Positions 16,320 through 25,185 of a stretch of 32,550 bases of DNA are shown here, piece after piece. The notes under the pieces were generated by a model. That model had not been told where the DNA came from and did no database searches. It saw only the letters and a program-made list of their open reading frames with translations. The stretch is from Desulfobulbaceae bacterium. GTDB taxonomy: Bacteria > Desulfobacterota > Desulfobulbia > Desulfobulbales > Desulfobulbaceae. The position numbers and the translations under genes were made by a program. The stretch covers positions 1 to 32,550 of the forward strand of contig JALSNC010000206.1 in NCBI GenBank assembly GCA_026987195.1. Reading direction: 5' to 3'. Each line of letters opens with the position of its first letter. Positions within the stretch are counted from its first letter, which is position 1.

Positions 16320-16969
16320 TCGGGAACCACGATGGAATTGCGCAGAACGTACTTGATCAGGTCAACGGTGCTCTTCATCTCGAATTTTTTCAGGAGACTG
16401 GCCCGGTGGTGGTCGATGGTGCGGGGACTCAGGCAGAGGACCTCGGCCATCTGCTTGCTGGTATACCCCTTGATCACCATCTGCAGGACCTGCTTTTCCC
16501 GCTCGGTGAGCTGGACGATGGGAACCCGCCGCTGATCGCGAAAGGCGGCGATCATCTCGTCGGTCACCTCGCTGGAGAGCTGGGGAGAGACATAGGTCTT
16601 TCCCTCCCGTACCCTGCGGATGGCACTGAGCAACTCCGTGTCGGAGTCGTCCTTCATCAGGTAGCCATGGGCGCCGGCGGCGATGGAATGGTAAAAATAC
16701 TGGCGGTTGCTGTGCATGGTCAGGATAAGGAGGAGCAGATGCGGATGGAGCTCGCGGATCCTGCCCATGGCCTCTATGCCGTTCATGCCGGGCATGGAGA
16801 TATCCATGATCACCATGTCCGCCTCCCGGCGCTGCAGGAGTTCGAGCAGTTCCAGGCCGTCGGCCGCCTCGCCGACCACCTCCATGTCCCGGTCCTGACA
16901 GATGATGCTTTTGATCCCCTGCCTGATCAGGCTGTGATCATCTGCTATGACGATGCGAATCGGCGCCAT
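16316..16969 (-). CDS. NarL/FixJ-family response regulator (REC + LuxR HTH)
   Basis: 217 residues. The receiver domain (1-120) has the acidic pair D10-D11, the phospho-acceptor D56 in MVIMDISMPGMNG, and K106. The LuxR-type HTH (about 150-215) has LTEREKQVLQMVIKGYTSKQ and LSPRTIDHHRASLLKKF. It should bind DNA as a dimer when phosphorylated. It starts 3 bp after the stop of the nth-xth fusion and so is probably co-transcribed with it. No histidine kinase lies next to it. Its target is unknown; the operator-like array just downstream is a candidate. Confidence 0.9.
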   Translation of the reverse strand: MAPIRIVIADDHSLIRQGIKSIICQDRDMEVVGEAADGLELLELLQRREADMVIMDISMPGMNGIEAMGRIRELHPHLLLLILTMHSNRQYFYHSIAAGAHGYLMKDDSDTELLSAIRRVREGKTYVSPQLSSEVTDEMIAAFRDQRRVPIVQLTEREKQVLQMVIKGYTSKQMAEVLCLSPRTIDHHRASLLKKFEMKSTVDLIKYVLRNSIVVPE

Positions 16970-16972
16970 GAC

Positions 16973-18418
16973 TCACCTGAACTCGATACTGACCGGGCAG
17001 TGGTCCGAACCCGGCACCTCGTCGTGGATGGCGGCGGCAAGTACCCGGTCCCGGCTGCCGGGATCGACGATGAAATAGTCGATCCTCCAGCCGATATTCC
17101 TGGCCCTGGCGTCAAAGCGGTAGCTCCACCAGGTATAGTGGTCCGGTTCCTGGTTGAAACGGCGGAAGGTATCCACATAGCCTGCCCCGACAAGCTCGTC
17201 CATCCAGGCCCGTTCCGGGGGTGAAAAACCGGGATTCTTTTCATTGCCCGCCGGGTTGGCCAGGTCGATCTCCCGGTGGGCGACGTTGAGATCACCACCG
17301 AGGACCACGGATTTCCTTTCGCTCAGCCTGTCCATGAGCTCAAGCATGGCACGGTTGAAGTCCAGCTTGAAGTCCAGCCGTTTCAGTCCGGGGCCGGCAT
17401 TGGGAAAATAACTGTTGATGAAAAAAAAATCATCATATTCGAGCAGCAGGACCCGGCCCTCCCCGTCCAGTTCCTCGCGACCCAGGCCATGGACCACCTC
17501 CAGAGGCCTGCGGCGGGAGAACACGGCGGTGCCCGAATATCCCTTCCGCCGGGCTGGATTCCAGTAGACATGGTAACCGGGCACCTTCTTCACCTCGTCG
17601 GGCAACTGCTCGGGCATGGCCTTGATCTCCTGCACGGCGAGGATGTCCGCGTCAAGCTCGTGCAGGGTGTCGAGAAATCCCTTTTTCAGCGCCGCCCGCA
17701 GGCCGTTGACGTTCCAGGAGACCAGCCGCAGGCGACCGTCGGCAACCGGCCGGGCGCTGCCGGCGGCCCTGAGAGGCGTAACGCCGATACGGGGACAGAT
17801 CACGGCCAGGGGACAACGGTCACAGCGGGGGCGCTGCGGCCGGCAGATCTCCTGGCCAAAGGCCACCAGGAGGGAGTTGATCCTGATCCAGTACCGCTGC
17901 GGCAGTTTTTCCCGCAGCACCATCTCGGTCTGGAGCGGCGTCCGGGTGTGAACATAGCCCCAGATATTCATGATCCGGTGGACATGGGTGTCCACGCAGA
18001 TGGCCGGTTTGTTGAAAGCCACCGCCACCACCAGGTTGGCGGTCTTGCGCCCCACCCCGGGCAGCCGGACCAGGGCCTCGACGGTATCGGGAACCCGGCC
18101 CTGGAACTCACGATTCAGGACAGCGGGCAGGGCGGCCAGGTAGCGGGCCTTGTTGCGGAAGAACCCCACCGGATAGATGATCTTCTCCAGGGATTTTTCG
18201 TCCAGACGCGCCAGCTCGGCCGGTGTCGCCGCCCTGGCGAAAAGCCTGCGGGCCGCGGCAGCCGTGACCTCATCCCTGGTCCGGGCAGAGAGGATAGTGG
18301 CCACCAGCACCCTGAACGGATCCCTGGTCTGGGCCGCGATCAGATCCACCACCGGCACCTGGTAGTTGCGCACTTCCTGCTCCAGGATGGCGACCGCCGT
18401 ATCGATAGCAAAGGCCAT
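16973..18418 (-). CDS. Endonuclease III-exonuclease III fusion (bifunctional base-excision repair protein)
   Basis: 481 residues from the ATG at 18418 (AGGGGAG six bases before it). Residues 1-215 are endonuclease III: helix-hairpin-helix LPGVGRKTANLV with the catalytic lysine K125, aspartate D143 in CVDTHVHRI, and the [4Fe-4S] cysteines C192-x6-C199-x2-C202-x5-C208. Residues about 228-481 are exonuclease III (AP endonuclease): LVSWNVNGLRAALKKGF, E264 in VQEIK, GGDLNVAH, WRIDYF and GSDHCPV. Nth removes oxidised pyrimidines and nicks; Xth cleans the 3' end. One chain therefore holds two consecutive repair steps. The frame stays open with no break at the junction, so it is a true fusion in this sequence. 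Confidence 0.93.
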   Translation of the reverse strand: MAFAIDTAVAILEQEVRNYQVPVVDLIAAQTRDPFRVLVATILSARTRDEVTAAAARRLFARAATPAELARLDEKSLEKIIYPVGFFRNKARYLAALPAVLNREFQGRVPDTVEALVRLPGVGRKTANLVVAVAFNKPAICVDTHVHRIMNIWGYVHTRTPLQTEMVLREKLPQRYWIRINSLLVAFGQEICRPQRPRCDRCPLAVICPRIGVTPLRAAGSARPVADGRLRLVSWNVNGLRAALKKGFLDTLHELDADILAVQEIKAMPEQLPDEVKKVPGYHVYWNPARRKGYSGTAVFSRRRPLEVVHGLGREELDGEGRVLLLEYDDFFFINSYFPNAGPGLKRLDFKLDFNRAMLELMDRLSERKSVVLGGDLNVAHREIDLANPAGNEKNPGFSPPERAWMDELVGAGYVDTFRRFNQEPDHYTWWSYRFDARARNIGWRIDYFIVDPGSRDRVLAAAIHDEVPGSDHCPVSIEFR

Positions 18419-18437
18419 GCGGGCTCCCCTGTCGTTC

Positions 18438-18593
18438 AGTACCAGTTCAGCAGCACGCCATCTGCACGCGCTCGTGACTGACCGCAAGCGGACTATGGCG
18501 GCCGGTCACCATCACGCACGGGTGACGCACAGATGAACTGGTACAAAAAGTCGGTATTCTTCAAACGTATTGCCGCCAGCGGTGAACTGTGAC
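18438..18593 (+). mobile_element. Family 2 non-autonomous element, 156 bp (copy F1) with 7-bp target duplication
   Basis: A 106-bp imperfect palindrome (GTACCAGTTCAGCAGCACGC ... AGATGAACTGGTAC, 18439-18544) is followed by a ~50-bp tail ending GCCGCCAGCGGTGAACTGTGAC. GTCGTTC stands directly at both sides (18431-18437 and 18594-18600), a target duplication. The copy at 31799-31954 is the same element in the opposite direction. CAGTTCA occurs at both outer ends and at the end of the palindrome. It lies 20 bp upstream of the nth-xth fusion start, so it may affect its promoter. Confidence 0.88.
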
Positions 18594-18831
18594 GTCGTTC
18601 TTGTCCGCAAAGGCGGCATTCCGCCAAGATGTTGTCCGGACCTCCACCCCTGCACCGTCCGCCGACGGCTGACGGCAAAAATCCCCTCTCCTGCAACAGA
18701 TATCTCCCCACCAAGGGCAATGTACGGTAAATGAACGACAGCGTCAAGCAGGTGGCTGCCCCCTGGACATCTCCGCAAACAGGCATGATAGGTGCAACTC
18801 CCCTGCCAGATACGACAAAAGTGCGCCCGAA

Positions 18832-18849
18832 TGCAACACTTATGTTGCA
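18832..18849. promoter_or_regulatory. 18-bp palindromic site upstream of the PAS sensor gene
   Basis: TGCAACA-CTTA-TGTTGCA, a perfect 7+4+7 inverted repeat, about 85 bp before the sensor start. Half-sites stand nearby: TGCAACAG (18692-18699), GTGCAAC (18792-18798) and GTTGCAC (18864-18870). Near-copies occur at 22006-22023 and 32228-32245 upstream of sigma-54 promoters. A possible sigma-70 promoter, TTGCAA (18845-18850), 17 bases, CACAAT (18868-18873), overlaps the palindrome, which would suit autorepression by the protein that binds it. The interval 18594-18831 holds no gene. Confidence 0.65.
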
Positions 18850-18932
18850 AAAACGACAAGTCCGTTGCACAATACACCACAGATCCGCGCACTGTCGCAG
18901 ACAACGGAGAACCCTTACCACAGGAGAGGCCC

Positions 18933-20090
18933 ATGGCCCGCCGCATATCCGACAAGGCAAAGATGCTCTTCTCCATGACTCTGCTCTTTCTCCTTTTCGG
19001 GGCCCTGCTCTTTTTCCTCGACCTGATGCAGGTGCGCGACATCCGCGCCGGCGGCGACCTGCCCTTCACCCTCTGGACCATGCTCACCCTGGCCTGCCTG
19101 CTCGTCGGCACCCTGATCCTGGCCAACAACGGCTTTGCCGCCGTTCAAAAGGAGCTGGAAGAGTGCCGGCAGCAGATGGAGAAGACCAGCCGGGCCCTGG
19201 AGGAGGCCCATGCCAACTTCAACGAGACAGTGGAGCGGCGCACCTTCGAGATTTCGGTCATCAACGCCTCCCTGAACCGGGAGATCGCCGAACGGATCCA
19301 GGCCGAGGAGGAGAGCAAGAAGCTGCAGCGACGGATGGAGCTGATCCTCGATTCCGCCGGCGAGGGGATCTTCGGGCTCGACACCGAGGGCAAGATCACC
19401 TTCACCAACAAGGCAGCGGCCAAGATGCTGGGCTGGGAACCCGGAGACCTGATCGGACAGTCCCACCACGAGATGGTCCACCACTCCAACGCCGACGGCA
19501 CGCCCAAGGAACTCAGGACCTGCCCGATCCACGAATCGTTCAAGGAGGGCAAACGGAACTTCACGCCCAACGACATCTTCTGGACCAGGCGGGGTACGTT
19601 CTTCCACGTGGAGTATGTGAGCACCCCCATCATCGAGCACAAGCGACTGGTGGGGGCGGTGGTGATCTTCTCCGATATCAGCCAGCGCATCCGGGCCGAG
19701 GAGGAGAGGAAGAAGCTGCAGCACCGGATGGAACTGATCCTGGAATCTGCCGGTGAGGGTATCTTCGGCCTCGACACCGAGGGCCGGGTCACCTTTGCCA
19801 ACAAGGCCGCCGGCCTGATGCTGGGCTGGACGCCGGAAGAGCTGGCAGGCAGGCCGCACCACGAGCTGGTGCACCATACCCATGCCGACGGCTCTCCCTA
19901 CCCGGTGGAGGAATGCCCCATCTACATGGCCTACAAGGACGGCAAGGTCCACTTCAGGTCCGATGATGTCTTCTGGAACAAGGAGGGCGAGAGCTTTCCG
20001 GTGGAGTACATCTCCACCCCCATCATGGAGGACGGCAGGCTGACCGGCGCCGTGGTCGTGTTCAGGGACCTCAACATCTTCAACGAGTGA
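18933..20090 (+). CDS. Membrane protein with two tandem PAS domains and no kinase domain
   Basis: 385 residues from the ATG at 18933, preceded by AGGAG at seven bases. Two membrane helices (about 11-32 and 44-66), a coiled coil (about 70-130), then PAS1 (about 135-250) and PAS2 (about 265-380). The two PAS domains are close duplicates: both carry MELIL(D/E)SAGEGIFGLDTEG, an HHE(M/L)VHH.(N/T).ADG segment, a CPI motif and STPI. The protein ends after PAS2 with FRDLNIFNE, so there is no HisKA, HATPase, GGDEF or methyl-accepting domain. It is 37 bp before the sigma-54 activator gene and should act with it, perhaps by direct binding or with a separate kinase. The histidine-rich segments could bind metal or a cofactor, but that is not shown. 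Confidence 0.85.
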   Translation: MARRISDKAKMLFSMTLLFLLFGALLFFLDLMQVRDIRAGGDLPFTLWTMLTLACLLVGTLILANNGFAAVQKELEECRQQMEKTSRALEEAHANFNETVERRTFEISVINASLNREIAERIQAEEESKKLQRRMELILDSAGEGIFGLDTEGKITFTNKAAAKMLGWEPGDLIGQSHHEMVHHSNADGTPKELRTCPIHESFKEGKRNFTPNDIFWTRRGTFFHVEYVSTPIIEHKRLVGAVVIFSDISQRIRAEEERKKLQHRMELILESAGEGIFGLDTEGRVTFANKAAGLMLGWTPEELAGRPHHELVHHTHADGSPYPVEECPIYMAYKDGKVHFRSDDVFWNKEGESFPVEYISTPIMEDGRLTGAVVVFRDLNIFNE

Positions 20091-20127
20091 ACGGTTCAGG
20101 CAATACTTTTCCCAGCCAGGAGCATCC

Positions 20128-21948
20128 ATGCAGGAAACAACCGGAAAAACCGATGCGGAATCCAGCGCCATCCTGATCATCGACGACGAGGAGAGCCTGC
20201 GGCTGACCTTTCAGCTCTTTCTCCAGCGCCAGGGCTACGGACCGGTGATGACCGCGTCCGGTTTCGAGGAGGCCCTGACCACCATCTCGGAGAATCACTT
20301 CGACCTGATCATCAGCGACATCGTCCTTGAGGGGACATCGGGCATCGATCTGCTGCGCCGCATCCGGGAAATGGGTGTTGACTGCCCGGTGGTGATGGTC
20401 ACCGGCTATCCCAACGTGGAGACCGCCTCCGAGGCGGTCCGGCTGGGCGCCTTTGACTACATCTCCAAGCCGGTGGACAAGGACACCCTGCTCAAGACCG
20501 CCCGCCTTGCCCTGCGCCAGTATCACCTGGAGCAGGAAAAACAGCAGGCCGAGAAGGAAAACCGGCAATACCGCACCTTTCTCGAGACCATCTTCCGCAG
20601 TGTCTCCGACGGCATCATCATCGTCGACCGGGACCTCAACGTGATCAAGATGAACGAGGCCGGCCGCAGGCTCTTCCAGGAGCTGGATCCCGAGGTCAGC
20701 GAGGGCGCCAACCTGCGCAACATCTGCCAGGCCGATGCCCTCTGTTCACTGCGGACCGACCCGGAAAAGGTCCTCCGGACCGGCAACGAGATCACCGAGC
20801 ACAGGATCGAGTGCCGCACCGCAGAGAACGCCGCCAAGGTGCTCTCGGTCTGCATGTCCCCGCTCGATGACGGCCATGGCGGCTTCAAGGGCGTGGTGAT
20901 CGTGATCCGGGACATGAGCCGCGACCAGCCCGGCCGCCCGGGACGGCGCTCGAGTTTCCACCGGTTCATCGGCCAGAGCGACGCCATGCAGACGGTCTAC
21001 ACTATGATCGAAAACGTGGGCAAGGTGGACACCACGGTGCTGATCACCGGGGAGTCGGGCACCGGCAAGGAGCTGGCCGCCGAGGCCCTGCACGAGGAGA
21101 GCCACCGCCGCAACCGGCCGCTGGTGAAGGTGGACTGCACGGCAATACCGGAGAACCTGCTGGAGAGCGAACTGTTCGGTCACCGCAAGGGCGCCTTCAC
21201 CGGAGCCGACCGCGACCGCATGGGCCGGATCCTGCAGGCCGACGGCGGCACCCTCTTCCTGGACGAGATCGGTGATATCTCCACCATGATGCAACTGCGC
21301 CTGCTCCGCTTTCTCCAGGAGAAGACCTTTTATCCCGTGGGCAGGGACACGCCCATCCAGGTCGATGTCCGGGTGATCACTGCCACCAACGTGGACCTCA
21401 AGAAAAAGGTCGAGGCGGGCCAGTTCCGCGAAGATCTCTACTTCCGGCTGCGGGTGATTGATATCATCCTGCCTGCCCTGCGGGAACGGGAAGGCGACAT
21501 CCCCCTGCTGGTCCACCACTTCATCGACCGGATCGCCGGCAAGGTGGGCAAGAAGATCACCGGCATCTCGGATCAGGCCCTCCACTGCATGGAGCGCTAT
21601 CCCTGGCCGGGCAATGTCCGGGAACTCGAGCACGTGCTGGAGCGGGCCTGTGTCCTCTGCGAGGGCCCCACCATCTCCTCCAGTCACCTGCCGGCCGAGA
21701 TCGTCAACTACCGTCCCCGACAACAGGAGGCGCCATCGGCCCGGATCACGCCACAACCCTCCCATGTCGCCGCAGCGACGACGTCCGATATCCAGACCCC
21801 CGTGCCCATGGAGGAGCGGATCCTCAATGCCCTGCGCAGGACCGGCGGCAACAAGGCCAAGGCCGCCCGTCTCCTCAACATCGACAGGTCGACCCTCTAC
21901 CGCAAGATCAAGGAGATGAACATCGATCTGAGTGTGCTCGACCTCTGA
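20128..21948 (+). CDS. Sigma-54-dependent response regulator (REC-PAS-AAA+-Fis HTH)
   Basis: 606 residues with AGGAG before the ATG. REC (about 14-128) has the acidic pair D19-D20, phospho-acceptor D64 and K114 in YISKPVD. A PAS domain follows (about 150-265). The AAA+ domain (about 278-510) has Walker A GESGTGKE (308-315), the sigma-54 contact loop GAFTGA (355-360) and Walker B GGTLFLDE (373-380). The C-terminal Fis-type HTH includes [20 protein letters not shown]. It should be a working bacterial enhancer-binding protein that opens sigma-54 promoters. Four such promoters follow within 11 kb downstream, with a shared palindrome that is a likely binding site. The PAS domain between REC and AAA+ is a less usual layout. 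Confidence 0.94.
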   Translation: MQETTGKTDAESSAILIIDDEESLRLTFQLFLQRQGYGPVMTASGFEEALTTISENHFDLIISDIVLEGTSGIDLLRRIREMGVDCPVVMVTGYPNVETASEAVRLGAFDYISKPVDKDTLLKTARLALRQYHLEQEKQQAEKENRQYRTFLETIFRSVSDGIIIVDRDLNVIKMNEAGRRLFQELDPEVSEGANLRNICQADALCSLRTDPEKVLRTGNEITEHRIECRTAENAAKVLSVCMSPLDDGHGGFKGVVIVIRDMSRDQPGRPGRRSSFHRFIGQSDAMQTVYTMIENVGKVDTTVLITGESGTGKELAAEALHEESHRRNRPLVKVDCTAIPENLLESELFGHRKGAFTGADRDRMGRILQADGGTLFLDEIGDISTMMQLRLLRFLQEKTFYPVGRDTPIQVDVRVITATNVDLKKKVEAGQFREDLYFRLRVIDIILPALREREGDIPLLVHHFIDRIAGKVGKKITGISDQALHCMERYPWPGNVRELEHVLERACVLCEGPTISSSHLPAEIVNYRPRQQEAPSARITPQPSHVAAATTSDIQTPVPMEERILNALRRTGGNKAKAARLLNIDRSTLYRKIKEMNIDLSVLDL

Positions 21949-21977
21949 GCCCTGCTGCCGGGCGACCCGCTGCGACA

Positions 21978-22023
21978 GTTGCGTAGCAACAGAAGTGTAG
22001 TCCATTGCCACACTTCTGTTGCA
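21978..22023. promoter_or_regulatory. Paired palindromic sites upstream of the transposase-like/ftsH promoter
   Basis: TGCCACACTTCTGTTGCA at 22006-22023 matches the 18-bp site at 18832 in 16 of 18 positions. An inverted twin lies at 21986-21998, giving a perfect 13-bp stem (GCAACAGAAGTGT / ACACTTCTGTTGC) with an 11-base loop. GTTGC-GTA-GCAAC (21978-21990) overlaps it. The pair lies about 170 bp before the -12 box at 22190, a normal activator distance. The stem could also end the activator transcript, but no U-run follows it. Confidence 0.65.
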
Positions 22024-22144
22024 ACCGCCTTCTCCCTCCGCCGTGACAATCCAGCCATGGCCCCCATCCTCCTGTTCCGGCCCAGCACATGACCGGAAAA
22101 ACAACCACGGAACAACAACATGATACCTGCATTCATCAGGCAAA

Positions 22145-22161
22145 CTGATGCAATGCATCAG
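22145..22161. promoter_or_regulatory. 17-bp perfect palindrome just upstream of a -24 box
   Basis: CTGATGCA-A-TGCATCAG, perfect 8+1+8. It ends 15 bases before the -24 half of the sigma-54 promoter at 22177. It differs from the TGCAACA-type site and may bind a second regulator. No other full copy was found in the window. Confidence 0.45.
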
Positions 22162-22176
22162 AACTCTTCTCTTTCC

Positions 22177-22192
22177 TGGCATTACCTGTGCA
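22177..22192 (+). promoter_or_regulatory. Candidate sigma-54 promoter for the transposase-like gene and ftsH
   Basis: TGGCATTACCTGTGCA: GG and GC lie 12 bases apart and the -12 half ends TGCA, as in the consensus. The predicted start is near 22204, about 105 bases before the ATG at 22310. Activator-type sites lie about 170 bp upstream. Confidence 0.75.
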
Positions 22193-22309
22193 CCTTCCCG
22201 GAACAGAGTGGATAAGTCGTACCGGCAGGCAGAATATCGAAGCCCGGCACCATCGTGACGATGTCGCCGACTGCACCTGCCGCCGCCAACACCACTGCAG
22301 GAGATCCCC

Positions 22310-23215
22310 ATGGACAGACACATTCCCCGGATCATGCTATTTCCCGAAACAGCGGCAGAGTTCGAGCGGATCTTTCCCGATGAGAAGACCTGTACCAGCT
22401 ACCTCTTCCATGTGCGCTGGCCCGATGGATTCACCTGCCCCCACTGCCGCTGGCAGACCGCGGACATCCGGCCCTCCCGGACCATCGTCTGCCCTCACTG
22501 CGGCAACCATACCTCTCTCACCACCGCCACGGTCATGCACGGCACAAAAAAACCGCTCTGCTGCTGGCTTTGTGCCATCTGGTGGCTCTGCAGCAATGAC
22601 AACGGTACCAGCGCCAAGGACCTGCAGCGACTGCTCCACCTCTCCAGCTATCAAACCGCCTGGACCTGGATGCAGAAACTGCGCATGGTCATGGCGTCCG
22701 CCGACAGGATACCCTGCCGGGGTACGGTGGAATGCGGCTGCGGTACGGTGGCGCCCGCCTGGGAACGGGACCAGCGGGCCCTGGTACTGGCAGCCGCCGA
22801 GTCCGTCCGGCCCGAAGGGATCACCGGCCGCATCCGCATGCGGATGATCCGGGAACTGTCCACCGAGACGATCAGGCTCTTTCTCCGGGACACGGTGGAG
22901 CCTGGCAGCAGCATCCTTGCACCCGGGCTTGCCGCCTTCCTGGGGGACGATACCCTCGAATCCGCCGGTCTCACCGCCGCGACCAGCAGCCAACCGGTCA
23001 GGATAACGGAGATTATCTCCAGCTTCGAAATATGGCTGAACAGGATCCACCGGGGCGGGGTGGCTCTCAAGCACATGCAGCACTACCTGGACGAATTCTG
23101 CTTTCGCAACAACTCTTCCCTTCTCCCGGACAGGAAGGCGGTCTTCACCGCCCTCCTTCAGGGCTGCATGGCCGGCAGGGCCAAACCCTACCGGGAGCTG
23201 GTACGCCAGCGGTGA
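22310..23215 (+). CDS. IS1595-type (ISXO2-like) transposase homologue, catalytically dead, probably domesticated
   Basis: 301 residues; ATG preceded by AGGAG. The N-terminus keeps the zinc ribbon of ISXO2-like transposases: C43-P-H-C46 and C61-P-H-C64, with FHVRWPDGFTCPHC and TATVMHGTKKPL. The DDE residues are lost: the usual VEVDE is here TVECGCG (139-145) and the usual TDGW is here LAPGLAAF (203-210). The late YLDEFCFRNN (259-268) remains. No inverted ends or target duplications were found around it. It stands 13 bp before ftsH under a sigma-54 promoter. All this points to a host-adapted DNA- or protein-binding role rather than an active insertion sequence. The function is unknown. Confidence 0.82.
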   Translation: MDRHIPRIMLFPETAAEFERIFPDEKTCTSYLFHVRWPDGFTCPHCRWQTADIRPSRTIVCPHCGNHTSLTTATVMHGTKKPLCCWLCAIWWLCSNDNGTSAKDLQRLLHLSSYQTAWTWMQKLRMVMASADRIPCRGTVECGCGTVAPAWERDQRALVLAAAESVRPEGITGRIRMRMIRELSTETIRLFLRDTVEPGSSILAPGLAAFLGDDTLESAGLTAATSSQPVRITEIISSFEIWLNRIHRGGVALKHMQHYLDEFCFRNNSSLLPDRKAVFTALLQGCMAGRAKPYRELVRQR

Positions 23216-23228
23216 ACAGGAGAAGACC

Positions 23229-25055
23229 ATGAAGAACAACGTGCAGATCGGACTCTGGCTGCTGCTGCTGACCGGGCTCGGCATCATCGTCTACAACATC
23301 TGGCTGCGGGAGACCACCTACCCGCCCCTGCCCTACACCCAGTTCCTCAGCGAACTGCAGCAGAACAAGATCCTCCGGGTCCACCTGCAGGGCGGCGCCA
23401 TCAGCGGCGAGGACTCCGCCGGCCGCGACTTCACCACCTATGCGCCGGAGATCTCCACCCTGATGCCGCTGCTGCTCGCGCACGGTGTGGAGATCACGGC
23501 CGAGCCGCCTCCCTACGAGGGGGCCGGCGGCCTGGCCGCGACCATCCTCCCTCTCCTCCTGATCATGGGCGGCTGGTTCCTGTTCAGCCGCAACCGCTCC
23601 GGCGGCACGGCCTTTACCGGCAACCGAAGCAAACGCTTCACCCCCAACAGCGGCCGCAGGATCACCTTTGACGACGTGGCCGGTATTGCCGAAGCCCGGC
23701 AGGAGCTGCAGGAGGTGGTGGAGTTCCTGAAGAACCCCGAACGGTTCAGCCGTCTCGGCGGTCGCATTCCCAAGGGCGTTCTCCTGCAGGGACCGCCGGG
23801 CACTGGCAAGACCCTGCTCGCCAAGGCCATTGCCGGCGAGGCCTCGGTGCCCTTCTACTCCATGGGCGGATCCGATTTCGTCGAGATGTTTGTCGGTGTC
23901 GGCGCCTCCAGGGTACGGGAACTGTTCACCGAGGCCAAGAAAAACGCACCCTGCATCATCTTCATCGACGAGATCGACGCCATCGGCGGCAAGAGGAGCG
24001 GCGGCACCGCCAGTGGTGGCGGTGACGAACGGGAACAGACCCTCAATGCACTGCTGGTGGAGATGGACGGCTTCGGTTCGGAGGAGACCGTGATCGTGCT
24101 CGCGGCCACCAACCGCCCGGACATCCTCGACCCTGCCCTGCTCAGGCCCGGGCGGTTCGACCGTCAGGTCACCATCCCCATTCCCGACGTCAAGGGACGG
24201 CTGAAGATCCTCGAGGTCCACATCAAGAAGATCCGGGCCGCCAAGAGTCTCAATCTCCCCGAGATCGCCCGTTCCACACCTGGCTTCAGCGGCGCCGACA
24301 TCGCCAACCTGGTCAACGAGGCTGCCTTGATGGCGGCACGCCGGAACAAGGACGCGGTGGAGATGGAGGATTTCGACAACGCCAAGGACAAGATCGTCAT
24401 GGGGCTGGAACGGAAAAACGTGGTCATGAGCGAGGAAAACCGGCGGATCACCGCCTATCACGAGGCAGGACACGCCATTGTCGCCAAACTGCTGCCGGAG
24501 ACCGACCCCCTGCACAAGGTGACCATCATCCCGCGGGGCAGGGCCATGGGCCTGACCCAGCAGCTTCCCATCGATGACCGGCTGACCTATTCCAGGGAGT
24601 ATATCACCAACCGGATCAAGATCCTCATGGGAGGTCGCATCGCCGAGGAGCTGATCTTCAACCGCCTTACCACCGGCGCGAGCAACGACATCCTCTCGGC
24701 CACCGAGATCGCCACCCGCCTGGTCTGCGAATGGGGCATGAGCGAGACCATCGGTCCGGTTGCCTACATGCAGGAGCAGGCCGGTTTTCTCGGCAACCAG
24801 TCAGCAGGCCGGCCCCACAGCGAACGGACCGCCATCCTCATCGACCGGGAGGTGAAACGGATCATCTCCGACTGCTGCGACGAGACACGGAATCTGCTCA
24901 GACAGCACAACCGGCTCCTGCACCAGCTCGCCGAGGTGCTGCTGGTGAACGAGACCGTTGACGCGGAAGAGCTCGACATCGTTTTTCACTGCTATCTCAA
25001 AGAACTGCAAAAGGAGGAGGATATGAAAAGACAGCACCGCTGTGCCATCGCCTGA
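23229..25055 (+). CDS. ftsH: ATP-dependent membrane zinc protease FtsH
   Basis: 608 residues. TM1 (about 7-25), a short periplasmic domain, TM2 (about 102-120), AAA+ with Walker A GPPGTGKT (188-195), Walker [10 protein letters not shown] (242-250), the pore loop FVGVG (221-225), the second region of homology [17 protein letters not shown], and the zinc site HEAGH (411-415) with the distal aspartate near D487 in GASNDI. It degrades membrane and regulatory proteins in the inner membrane. Its start is 13 bp after the transposase-like gene, so the two are probably co-transcribed from the sigma-54 promoter. That control is unusual for ftsH and suggests a specialised second copy. The C-terminus ([10 protein letters not shown]) is unusual but in frame. 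Confidence 0.95.
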   Translation: MKNNVQIGLWLLLLTGLGIIVYNIWLRETTYPPLPYTQFLSELQQNKILRVHLQGGAISGEDSAGRDFTTYAPEISTLMPLLLAHGVEITAEPPPYEGAGGLAATILPLLLIMGGWFLFSRNRSGGTAFTGNRSKRFTPNSGRRITFDDVAGIAEARQELQEVVEFLKNPERFSRLGGRIPKGVLLQGPPGTGKTLLAKAIAGEASVPFYSMGGSDFVEMFVGVGASRVRELFTEAKKNAPCIIFIDEIDAIGGKRSGGTASGGGDEREQTLNALLVEMDGFGSEETVIVLAATNRPDILDPALLRPGRFDRQVTIPIPDVKGRLKILEVHIKKIRAAKSLNLPEIARSTPGFSGADIANLVNEAALMAARRNKDAVEMEDFDNAKDKIVMGLERKNVVMSEENRRITAYHEAGHAIVAKLLPETDPLHKVTIIPRGRAMGLTQQLPIDDRLTYSREYITNRIKILMGGRIAEELIFNRLTTGASNDILSATEIATRLVCEWGMSETIGPVAYMQEQAGFLGNQSAGRPHSERTAILIDREVKRIISDCCDETRNLLRQHNRLLHQLAEVLLVNETVDAEELDIVFHCYLKELQKEEDMKRQHRCAIA

Positions 25056-25115
25056 GGCGGATACCGCAAAGGCCCGGGCACACCGCACACCAGGAAAAAC
25101 CAACCGCAATACGCC

Positions 25116-25148
25116 AAAAAGTCGGCAGGCCGCCCATGGACTGCCGAC
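25116..25148. terminator. Hairpin after ftsH
   Basis: GTCGGCAG (25121-25128), 12 bases, CTGCCGAC (25141-25148): a perfect 8-bp stem. An A5 tract stands before it, so on the minus strand it would look like a normal terminator. On the plus strand no U-run follows directly. It may weaken read-through from ftsH into the cytochrome gene. Confidence 0.45.
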
Positions 25149-25185
25149 CGTGCGATCTACTGATTTTCTGCTGAAGGAGGGGACC

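Noticed and set aside
20746-22335. A 529-residue minus-strand open frame under the sigma-54 activator gene
   Set aside because: Antisense shadow of a gene with all family motifs intact; the predicted peptide has no recognisable domain.
22310-23215. An active IS1595-family insertion sequence
   Set aside because: Two catalytic aspartates are missing, no terminal repeats or duplication were found, and the gene is tied into the ftsH unit.
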